From Planctomycetaceae bacterium UBA6163 (lineage in GTDB: Bacteria; Planctomycetota; Planctomycetia; Pirellulales; Pirellulaceae), in NCBI GenBank assembly GCA_002428205.1, contig DIUH01000101.1, positions 1 through 9,002 of the forward strand: DNA of 9,002 nt. The letters run 5' to 3'. The notes under the pieces are model-generated. The model had not been told where the DNA came from, did no database searches, and saw only the letters and a program-made list of their open reading frames with translations. The translations under genes were made by a program, and so were the position numbers. Positions 1-6,042 of the stretch are shown here, in pieces; the stretch's first letter is position 1, and each line of letters begins with the position of its first letter.

Positions 1-1
1 G

Positions 2-94
2 CCTGCTAAGGCTCCGGCAGCCAAGGCCACAGCGGTCAAAGCTACTGCAGCCAAGGCAACTGCGAGCAAGGCCGCAACCGCGAAGAAGAAGTAG
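2..94 (+). CDS. C-terminal tail of an Ala/Lys-rich protein (partial)
   Basis: Only the last 30 codons lie in the window. They encode an almost pure Ala/Lys/Thr tail built from pentapeptide units AAKAT, AVKAT, AAKAT and ASKAA (15-bp units from base 17 to 76), ending in AKKK. Three TAG codons follow in tandem (92-100). Such basic, low-complexity tails are known from histone H1-like proteins, HU-type DNA-binding proteins with extended C termini, and some bacterial ribosomal proteins; all use the tail for nucleic-acid contact. The globular part is outside the window, so the family cannot be decided. A hairpin terminator follows at 169-213, which supports a real gene end on this strand. Confidence 0.7.
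   Translation, partial: PAKAPAAKATAVKATAAKATASKAATAKKK
17..76 (+). repeat. Four imperfect 15-bp tandem repeats coding AxKAT
   Basis: Four consecutive 15-bp units encode AAKAT, AVKAT, AAKAT and ASKAA. Synonymous third positions differ between units (gcc/gct/gca and aag/aaa), so this is a diverged array under protein-level constraint and not a recent duplication. Confidence 0.6.
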
Positions 95-168
95 TAGTAG
101 CTTTGTTAATACTTGGAAGCTTACGGTGCTTACCGCACCACGCGACTTTCACGTGAACGCGAAGGGTG

Positions 169-213
169 ACGGAGGTAGTTCCTGAAGTCCGAAAACTACC
201 TCCGTTGCCTTTT
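169..213 (+). terminator. Hairpin terminator after the Ala/Lys-rich gene
   Basis: A perfect 12-bp inverted repeat, ACGGAGGTAGTT (169-180) and AACTACCTCCGT (194-205), encloses a 13-base loop and is followed by a short T run at 210-213. Strong stem plus trailing Ts fits an intrinsic terminator about 75 bases past the stop at 94. The T run is short, so termination may be partial or the hairpin may mainly protect the 3' end. Confidence 0.7.
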
Positions 214-493
214 CAATTGCGGCGAACGCTAAACTATTCGGCTCGACCGCCGATGACTAGTGTCGTCCAGCGAGCGGCCCGTGTGCTTTAATCTCGGCTC
301 GAATCGCCTCATCTTTTGCAAGCTCGCCCAAGTCTTGTTATCGCTCGTCGTCCCTGCAATGGGAGGCTTTTCTAAAAAAATCCAAGACGATCGACTTATC
401 CCACAAAGCCACCCGGCACTCCCCTTGGCGATTGTCCAGTGCTACGATTTGGTGACAACTTTTCTTCATCATTGATCCGGACAAGGCTTTCTT
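214..493. other. Intergenic region, nothing convincing
   Basis: No supported gene lies between the terminator and the beta-propeller start at 494. A 71-codon plus-strand frame from a GTG at 260 has no family resemblance, no ribosome binding site and overlaps a minus-strand frame of similar length, as expected by chance. The promoter of the downstream gene is presumably here, but I could not find a -35/-10 pair with acceptable spacing. Confidence 0.5.
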
Positions 494-2260
494 ATGGACG
501 ATCCTTCGGCGACTGATTCGAAACAGTATCAACATCTGCGTACTTGGATTCCGCTGTTGCTGGTCCCGCTGATGATCGTCGCCAGGTTTTTCTCGGGATG
601 GTTTCCCGAGATCCCAATGGTTTGGATGGTCGGCGCGTTTGTCCCGGGATTGTTGGCAATGCTAATTCTCGTTTGGTGGCTGATTTTTTCACGGGCCCGA
701 TGGACCGAAAGGCTGGTCGGATTTGTCGGCGTCATCGCGGCGATTACAACAGCGGCTTTGTTGATGGATCCGACGATGCAGGGGCCTCCTGTTATTGTTT
801 TGACCGTCCCGACGACCATCGCGGCGTTTGCGTTAACCTTAATCTTGACGTCAGGTATTCTGTCGTTTCGCCGGACATTACTGGCGATTGTCGGGTCATT
901 CGCAGTTGCCGGATTTTCAACCTTGTTGACCAACGACGGCGCACGGGGCGATTTCAGTTTCGGTTTTGATTGGCGTTGGCGACCGACACCTGAAGATGTT
1001 TTCCTGGCAAGTCGATCGACCAACCATGCAACGAACGCCACGGAACAGCCACTGGCCGACAGTTTCGTGAAGCCCGCATGGCCGGGGTTTCGCGGTCCGA
1101 ACCGTGATGGCATTCAACGCGGGATGGCGTTTGAGTCCGATTGGCAGAAGTTTCCACCGCAAGAACGATGGCGAATCAAACTGGGACCGGCGTGGTCCTC
1201 GTTTGCCGTCGCCGATAAGTTCTTGGTGACCCAGGAACAGCGTGGCGACCAGGAGGCGATCGTCTGTTATGACGGCGATACGGGGCGCGAAGTTTGGGCA
1301 CAGGAGATTGAGTCGCGATTCTTTGATGCCCTGGGTGGGTTAGGTCCACGCGCCACTCCGATGATCGCAGATGGCAGCGTTTATGCGATGGGAGCCGAAG
1401 GGTGGCTGGTTAAGTTGGATGCGGTTGATGGTTCGATTCGCTGGAAGAACGACATCCGCGAACTGACTCAGTTGCCGCCGCCGATGTGGGGTTTTTCGTG
1501 TTCGCCGCTGGTTGTCGATGACTTGGTCGTGATTCACACGTCGGGCAACGATAACTTGGGGATCATTGCATTTGACACCGAAACCGGTGAAGTTCGTTGG
1601 TCGGTCGCGGCTGACAAAGATTCTTATAGCTCGTTGCACCTGACGTCTTATTTTGACCAACAACAGTTGGTGTTCTTGGGCAGCCGTGGAGCCATGTTCC
1701 TTGACCCTGCAACCGGAAAGATTTTATTGGATCATGAGTTTAAAATTACGGGCTATCGTGCCATCCAACCGGCGGTCGTCGACGCACAGCGGATGTTGTT
1801 TACCAGCGAGTATGCGGGGTCGCGATTGATTGAACTTAAGCCAACCGAACAAGGTCTTGAAGCGACTGAAGTTTGGACTTCACGAAGCTTGAAGCCTGAC
1901 TTCAATGATTTTGTCATACATGAAGGTCACGCTTATGGGTTTGACGGTGCGATCTTTACGTGCATCGATTTGATGGACGGAACGCGCAGTTGGCGAAAGG
2001 GGCGTTACGGAAAAGGCCAGGTGTTGTTGCTGGGCGATTCGGCGTTGTTGGTTGTCGTTGCCGAATCTGGCGAACTGGTATTGTTGGCGGCGACTGCCGA
2101 AGAACATCGCGAGCTTGCAAAGATCACCGGGCTGGACGGGAAGACATGGAACCATCCGGTCGTGGTTGGCAATCGACTCTATTTGCGAAACGCGAATGAA
2201 GCGGTTTGTTATGAGTTGGCACAAGTTGCTGCGGAAGCGAAAGTTCGTCTGGGGGAGTGA
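494..2260 (+). CDS. Membrane-anchored PQQ-like beta-propeller protein
   Basis: The 588-residue protein has two parts. Residues about 17-145 hold five hydrophobic segments (near 17-33, 42-65, 74-91, 99-121 and 127-145). A linker follows, then a soluble domain opening with the planctomycete signature WPGFRGPNRDG at 196-206. That domain carries repeated beta-propeller strands of the type D-x-x-T/D-G-x-x-x-W, seen at CYDGDTGREVW (258-268), KLDAVDGSIRW (307-317), AFDTETGEVRW (359-369), FLDPATGKILL (402-412) and CIDLMDGTRSW (490-500). This is the PQQ/BamB-like propeller fold, which in many planctomycete proteins binds no PQQ and is probably a protein-interaction or carbohydrate-contact module. I see no methanol-dehydrogenase-type active site. 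The propeller probably faces the periplasm. The ATG at 494 has no Shine-Dalgarno site. No neighbour suggests its partner, so substrate and role are unknown. The fold call is secure. Confidence 0.85.
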   Translation: MDDPSATDSKQYQHLRTWIPLLLVPLMIVARFFSGWFPEIPMVWMVGAFVPGLLAMLILVWWLIFSRARWTERLVGFVGVIAAITTAALLMDPTMQGPPVIVLTVPTTIAAFALTLILTSGILSFRRTLLAIVGSFAVAGFSTLLTNDGARGDFSFGFDWRWRPTPEDVFLASRSTNHATNATEQPLADSFVKPAWPGFRGPNRDGIQRGMAFESDWQKFPPQERWRIKLGPAWSSFAVADKFLVTQEQRGDQEAIVCYDGDTGREVWAQEIESRFFDALGGLGPRATPMIADGSVYAMGAEGWLVKLDAVDGSIRWKNDIRELTQLPPPMWGFSCSPLVVDDLVVIHTSGNDNLGIIAFDTETGEVRWSVAADKDSYSSLHLTSYFDQQQLVFLGSRGAMFLDPATGKILLDHEFKITGYRAIQPAVVDAQRMLFTSEYAGSRLIELKPTEQGLEATEVWTSRSLKPDFNDFVIHEGHAYGFDGAIFTCIDLMDGTRSWRKGRYGKGQVLLLGDSALLVVVAESGELVLLAATAEEHRELAKITGLDGKTWNHPVVVGNRLYLRNANEAVCYELAQVAAEAKVRLGE

Positions 2261-2433
2261 GCCCGATTGCAACGTCGGTCCGCAGCGGTTGCCGCCCGAG
2301 ATCGATTCACAGGCACGAGCAATTTGGCGACTTGAGGCCCCCAAAAAACGGCCCCCAATCCTGAACAAGTAAAGTACATTCGTGAATTTTCCGGGCATTC
2401 GTCAATCCATTTCCAGGTCGGCCCGTTGACGCA

Positions 2434-2453
2434 TGTCGCAGTCGACAGTGTCG
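2434..2453. promoter_or_regulatory. Overlapping inverted repeats upstream of the Mg transporter
   Basis: TGTCG (2434-2438), CGACA (2443-2447) and TGTCG (2449-2453) stand in a row. The middle element can pair with either flank, giving two mutually exclusive short hairpins or a repeated operator half-site. The array ends 34 bases before the TTG start at 2488. The arms are only 5 bp, so chance is possible. Confidence 0.25.
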
Positions 2454-2476
2454 AACCGAGTGAATCCTTAGAAATT

Positions 2477-2480
2477 GGAG
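2477..2480 (+). promoter_or_regulatory. Ribosome binding site supporting a TTG start
   Basis: GGAG lies 7 bases before the TTG at 2488. Good Shine-Dalgarno spacing favours this TTG over the first in-frame ATG at 2539, whose AAGGAG at 2518-2523 is 15 bases away, too far for efficient pairing. Confidence 0.55.
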
Positions 2481-2487
2481 TATTGGA

Positions 2488-3480
2488 TTGCGTCCTACCC
2501 CGGCCAAAAACTCGTTGAAGGAGCCTGTCATCAACCACATGAGGACCGATGCGCCTCGGCTAAATGTGGATCAGACGGTCGGTGTGGCATTGCTAGCAAT
2601 TCGCGAAAACCCTCCCGAAAGCCGAATCATCTATTTTTATGTGATTGACAATGAAAATCATCTCAAAGGAGTCGTCCCCACACGCCGGTTGCTGCTGAAC
2701 GCTTCCGAAAAGTTGATCAAGGAGATCATGGTCTGCGATGTCATCAGCATTCCTAATACCGCAACCGTTCTGGATGCGTGCGAATACTTCATCTTCCACC
2801 GCTTGCTGGCGTTTCCGATTGTCGATTCCGAGTTTCGATTGATCGGTGTCGTTGATGTCGAGCTTTATACAGACGAGTTGAGCGATATTGATAGGCGCGA
2901 GGGTAATGATGAATTGTTTCAGTTGATCGGTGTGCATCTTGACGCGGTCAAGCAAAAGTCGCCGATCTTAGCATTCTGCAATCGGTTCCCATGGTTGCTT
3001 GCAAACATAGCAGGCGGGTTAATGGCCGCTTTCTTGAGTGGCATTTTTGAGGTGGAATTGCAGAAGGCAGTTGCGTTGGCTTTGTTTATTCCCGTTGTCT
3101 TGGCCTTAGCAGAAAGCGTCAGCATGCAATCGGTCAGTTTGGCTTTAAGGGTATTCAGTGGGCACAAGCCGACGATGCGAGACATACTTCAAAAGCTGCG
3201 GATTGAGGTTATGACGGGTTTTTTTCTTGGGATCGCAAGCGGACTGGCGGTTGCCACGGTCGCATTGTTTTGGCTGGGAGAGTGGCGCATCGCCCTTTGC
3301 GTCATGGGTGGCATTGCAGGCAGCGTGACTTGCGCATCGGCAATCGGCATCGTCATGCCAAACTTGATTCGATTTTTCAACAAAGAACCGCAAGTGGCCG
3401 CGGGCCCCGTCGCTTTGGCGTCGACCGACATGGTTACCCTGCTGATTTACTTCACACTCGCACGGATATTGATTGTTTAG
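2488..3480 (+). CDS. CBS-domain MgtE-type Mg2+/divalent cation transporter, N domain absent
   Basis: The 330-residue protein has two CBS domains (about 14-70 and 77-135; the second ends LAFPIVDSEFRLIGVVDVEL) followed by an MgtE membrane domain with five hydrophobic segments (about 168-186, 194-220, 240-262, 268-293 and 303-329). MgtE proteins are dimeric Mg2+ channels of the inner membrane, gated by their cytosolic CBS part. Typical members are about 450 residues because an N domain precedes the CBS pair; here it is missing. The last helix carries AAGPVALASTDMVTLLIYF, with Asp314 at the place of the pore aspartate of MgtE channels. The helix that usually reads GGNxGxQ after a conserved Pro instead reads PVVLALAESVSMQS (202-215), so this is a divergent branch whose ion selectivity cannot be assumed. 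A TTG start is chosen from the GGAG at 2477. It converges on the P-II-like gene, with 44 bases between stops. Confidence 0.85.
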   Translation: MRPTPAKNSLKEPVINHMRTDAPRLNVDQTVGVALLAIRENPPESRIIYFYVIDNENHLKGVVPTRRLLLNASEKLIKEIMVCDVISIPNTATVLDACEYFIFHRLLAFPIVDSEFRLIGVVDVELYTDELSDIDRREGNDELFQLIGVHLDAVKQKSPILAFCNRFPWLLANIAGGLMAAFLSGIFEVELQKAVALALFIPVVLALAESVSMQSVSLALRVFSGHKPTMRDILQKLRIEVMTGFFLGIASGLAVATVALFWLGEWRIALCVMGGIAGSVTCASAIGIVMPNLIRFFNKEPQVAAGPVALASTDMVTLLIYFTLARILIV

Positions 3481-3524
3481 ATCAATGGTCGAATGTTACG
3501 ATGGACTGACCGTCTAAAAACTTT

Positions 3525-3869
3525 TCATTCAGGATGTTCTTGCGCAAGACGCCTAATATGTTCGGTCAGCCCCAATGCCTTCTCGACTGGCAATTGCAAT
3601 GCGATTCCGGTGCCAAGCGTTTCGTCAAGTTGGCCGGCGATCTCAGCGACTTGCAAAACGTGGTCGGCCCGGGTCGCATCCACAAGGATTAACAAAATAT
3701 TGCGTCGTTGAAACAGTTCCAGTCCTAAAAAAGTTGTTCTTTTAGAAAGGCCTACCCCCCTGGCGCTGCTCAGCAGTGTCGCTCCGGTCGCTCCGGCTTC
3801 CAAAACGGCTTCGAGTACTGGATCGACTCGTTCGGAATCGACGACTATCAGCAACAATTTAAATTCCAC
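3525..3869 (-). CDS. P-II-like small regulatory protein
   Basis: The protein has 114 residues from a GTG start at 3869, close to the 112 of classical P-II. The order strand-helix-strand, strand-helix-strand is visible: EFKLLLIVVDSERVDPVLEA, then GATGATLLSSARGVGLSKRT, then FLGLELFQRRNILLILVDAT followed by RADHVLQVAEIAGQLDE. The RGxGxxKR segment resembles the P-II KGFGRQKG stretch. The T-loop is much shorter than in GlnB/GlnK and lacks the uridylylation tyrosine. The B-loop keeps G-x-G (LGTGIAL) but not the following lysine, so classical ATP/2-oxoglutarate sensing is doubtful. The start is set by GGAG 7 bases before the GTG; the frame stays open upstream to an ATG at 4046, but that 59-residue extension has no P-II character. 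Convergence with the MgtE gene suggests, without proof, a link to ion transport. It could be another ferredoxin-fold family. Confidence 0.6.
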   Translation of the reverse strand: MEFKLLLIVVDSERVDPVLEAVLEAGATGATLLSSARGVGLSKRTTFLGLELFQRRNILLILVDATRADHVLQVAEIAGQLDETLGTGIALQLPVEKALGLTEHIRRLAQEHPE

Positions 3870-3979
3870 GGTTGAGCTCCGTTTTTTCACCGATGGTTTG
3901 GTTTTGGATTGGGCGAACGGCTTTACGGTAAACACGAAAGACACCGACGTCCGGTTTCTTAAGGAATCAAACAATACGA

Positions 3980-4000
3980 TTGTAACGGGGCGCATTACAA
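3980..4000. promoter_or_regulatory. TTGTAA-N9-TTACAA inverted repeat, possible operator
   Basis: A perfect 6-bp inverted repeat, TTGTAA (3980-3985) and TTACAA (3995-4000), with 9 bases between arms. This geometry is common for dimeric repressor sites such as those of the GntR family. It lies 111-131 bases upstream of the GTG start of the P-II-like gene and would sit inside the coding region only if the longer, less likely start at 4046 were used. Chance cannot be excluded. Confidence 0.3.
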
Positions 4001-4117
4001 GCGGCAACAGCAGCAAATAGCCTGGTAAAGTGTTTAGCGATATCAAACCACCTACCCTGTTCAGCCGACCTAGACGCTTTAGATCCGCTCTAATGCATTG
4101 GCAATCATCATTTGCAT

Positions 4118-5620
4118 TTAAACGATGAACGTTCGTGGAACGACGCCCAGGCCTTGCAGGAACGTATTGGCAACCGAACTGGAGCTCCAGTTGAACGCTG
4201 ACTTGAAATCATTGTAAGACATGGAATAACGCACACCATTGGTCTCTGTGTAGAAGATCCGCTGGTTTGTTGAGTCAAAACCGTCTACAGCGATCCAATG
4301 TAAAGTCGGAATGCTGATCCTTGTTAATTGCCCTAAGATTCCGCCGCTGATTTGATGCGATTGTGTGCCATTGCGAATCATGGCTACAACCGGCCGCCCT
4401 TCCTTCAAATGGTTGATGACTTGGTCAAAGCTTGACCGCGTCTTTAAACTGAATCGATACCTGCCCAAGCCCCTCGCATTGGCGTTCATTGAATTGACCA
4501 GGGTTGCACCAACGGTCCCAAGGTTCCATTTTGAGACAATTGATCTTTCAGAAGCTGAGTCAATCAATTGCTGGATCGTCGCGATTCCGCCATGAGCGCC
4601 CATTACCCGCCAGGCAGAATTGGGACCACAAGTATTCGTCGATTGCGGACTACCGGAGCGAAGCGAGATGTTGACATTCTCGATCCCTGACATCGTTTCG
4701 CGGGCTTCGGAAGACCAGGCTACATCGTAGCCATTGCCACCGTGCATCTGATCGTTGCCCGCACCGCCGTCAAGCCTGTCGTTCCCGTCGCCACCATAGA
4801 GGACATCGTTGCCGTCATCGCCCCACAGCCAGTCGTCGCCTGCACCGCCCCAAAGCCGATCGTTACCCGATCCACCGACCAGTTGATCGTTTCCGGCATC
4901 GCCCATCAATTGGTCATGGCCTTCGTTTCCCCACAGCAGGTCGTTCCCATCGCCTCCCCACAACATGTCGTCACCGGTGCCTCCGCTGATTTGATCGTTG
5001 CCCGCACCGCCCATCAGCCGGTCATTGCCTGCCTCTCCCCAGATTTTGTCGTTTCCGGTTCCACCCCAAATGCTGTCGTTTCCGGAACCTCCCATGAGTT
5101 CGTCGTCCCCCTCTTCGCCAACGAGTTGATCGTCTCCGTCACCACCCCAGATCTTGTCATTTCCCGCGCCACCAAAAATCAAATCGTTTCCAGATTCGCC
5201 CATCAAGCGATCGTGGCCACCGCCGCCGTAAAGGGTGTCGTTGCCGGGCCCGCCCCAGGCTTCGACGGGAATGTTGGTGAAGTTGCGAAAGTAATCGTTC
5301 CCTTCTCTGCCAAAAAACACAATTTTTTGGACTCCGGCACCGAAGGTTTTCGTGTCCTGCGAGTTGCTGTCCCACGTTCTGACACTAATTCCACCAGCGG
5401 ACGAAAGGCGAACCTCGGCCGAATCATTTGCGGCCGTGCCCGTTATTGAAAGCACACGCGTTGACGTGTTGTAGAAAATCGATGCAGCCAACAGCTCTCG
5501 TTTTTCAAGCGACTCAATCTGGATGCCGCGTGGTTTTGCCTTACGTTTAATCGTGGCGTTGCGACGTGAACCTGAAAAAACGGCGAGTTCGCTGGCCCGG
5601 AAAATAGAAAAAACAGACAT
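4118..5620 (-). CDS. Secreted RTX-repeat protein with C-terminal C39-like cysteine peptidase domain
   Basis: Numbered from the ATG at 5620, the protein has 500 residues. A basic N-terminal segment leads to ESLEKRELLAAS (36-47), the LExRxLLA motif found near the start of many exported planctomycete proteins. After a beta-rich stretch come 20 consecutive RTX nonapeptides of the type GGxGNDxLx (123-302), which in known families bind Ca2+ and fold as a parallel beta-roll outside the cell. The C-terminal part resembles the peptidase C39 (papain-like) fold: NTCGPNSAWRVM with candidate nucleophile Cys331, TLHWIAVDGFD with candidate His441, then FYTETNGVRYSMSYNDF, where Asn461 (or Glu459) could be the third residue. 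It may be a Ca2+-dependent extracellular protease, or a processing domain acting on its own repeats; neither is shown. A TTG at 5707 would add 29 residues, but that segment carries a palindrome and has no binding site. No secretion genes are adjacent. Confidence 0.8.
   Translation of the reverse strand: MSVFSIFRASELAVFSGSRRNATIKRKAKPRGIQIESLEKRELLAASIFYNTSTRVLSITGTAANDSAEVRLSSAGGISVRTWDSNSQDTKTFGAGVQKIVFFGREGNDYFRNFTNIPVEAWGGPGNDTLYGGGGHDRLMGESGNDLIFGGAGNDKIWGGDGDDQLVGEEGDDELMGGSGNDSIWGGTGNDKIWGEAGNDRLMGGAGNDQISGGTGDDMLWGGDGNDLLWGNEGHDQLMGDAGNDQLVGGSGNDRLWGGAGDDWLWGDDGNDVLYGGDGNDRLDGGAGNDQMHGGNGYDVAWSSEARETMSGIENVNISLRSGSPQSTNTCGPNSAWRVMGAHGGIATIQQLIDSASERSIVSKWNLGTVGATLVNSMNANARGLGRYRFSLKTRSSFDQVINHLKEGRPVVAMIRNGTQSHQISGGILGQLTRISIPTLHWIAVDGFDSTNQRIFYTETNGVRYSMSYNDFKSAFNWSSSSVANTFLQGLGVVPRTFIV
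4715..5254 (-). repeat. Twenty tandem 27-bp units coding RTX nonapeptides
   Basis: The array codes 20 uninterrupted nonapeptides, from GGPGNDTLY to GGNGYDVAW. Positions 1, 4 and 6 (G, G, D) are kept in all 20. Position 9 is tryptophan in eight units (4, 7, 8, 11, 12, 15, 16 and 20). Units 3-18 show a four-unit superperiod described in the findings. The opposite strand is free of stops over this stretch because of the repeat composition, which creates a long false frame. Confidence 0.9.
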
Positions 5621-6042
5621 GATTGACGTCTTTTGATGTGTCGCGGCGAAAATCCGGTCGAACGTTCGAACGGTCATGCACATCAAAGGGATGAACGCAC
5701 TGTCCAATTGACAAAGAAACAGAAAAAATGTCTGGAATCGATCTTTGCGGTGGCGTACGGTACTTGGTCCAACTCGCGGTAATGTTTGCGTCGCTCCAAA
5801 CGCACGGCTTTCCCATGCTGCTTGGCATATCGAGATGTGGTCGGGCTAGCCAGTCGGCGACTCAGTGCAACCATGCACAGTGAGAGTAGAATTGCGACTC
5901 TGCGACGCCAGCATTGCATGGGGCGGGCGCCGACGCGACGAAGGTGTCGATACCGAACACCGGGAACGCCGTTCCACGTTTGGCGAACTATCGACGTTGC
6001 CACAAAACATCATGCACAATCCTTTCCAACTGGTTGAATGTA
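5621..6042. other. Divergent intergenic region
   Basis: This spacer separates the minus-strand RTX gene from the plus-strand exported protein, so it should hold both promoters. Frames on both strands overlap each other here (for example 5683-6003 minus, 5846-6154 minus and 5786-6037 plus), and none shows a family motif or hydrophobic pattern. Apart from the palindrome at 5658-5669, I see no supported element. A TTGACA at 5708-5713 has no matching -10 box at a usable distance. Confidence 0.5.
5658..5669. promoter_or_regulatory. 12-bp palindrome upstream of the RTX gene
   Basis: TCGAACGTTCGA is a perfect 12-bp palindrome inside a pair of CGAACG direct repeats 8 bases apart. It lies 38-49 bases upstream of the ATG at 5620, where a repressor or activator site of the RTX gene would be expected. 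This also argues mildly against translation from the TTG at 5707. Confidence 0.35.

Noticed and set aside
260..475. 71-codon plus-strand frame from a GTG
   Set aside because: No ribosome binding site, no recognisable family, and a minus-strand frame of similar quality overlaps it.
529..1113. 194-codon minus-strand frame
   Set aside because: Lies fully inside the well-supported propeller gene, opposite its membrane helices, and has no family character.
1880..2398. 172-codon minus-strand frame over the end of the propeller gene
   Set aside because: Antisense to the conserved C-terminal blades and lacks any motif; the part beyond 2260 is too short to be a gene alone.
4715..5254. Evenly spaced repeats considered as a CRISPR array
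   Set aside because: Units are 27 bp with no unique spacers and translate in frame to RTX nonapeptides.
4742..5449. Plus-strand open frame of 235 codons with repeated V/I-rich units
   Set aside because: It is the exact antisense of the RTX repeats; its openness and periodicity come from the 27-bp units on the other strand, which have clear family sequence.
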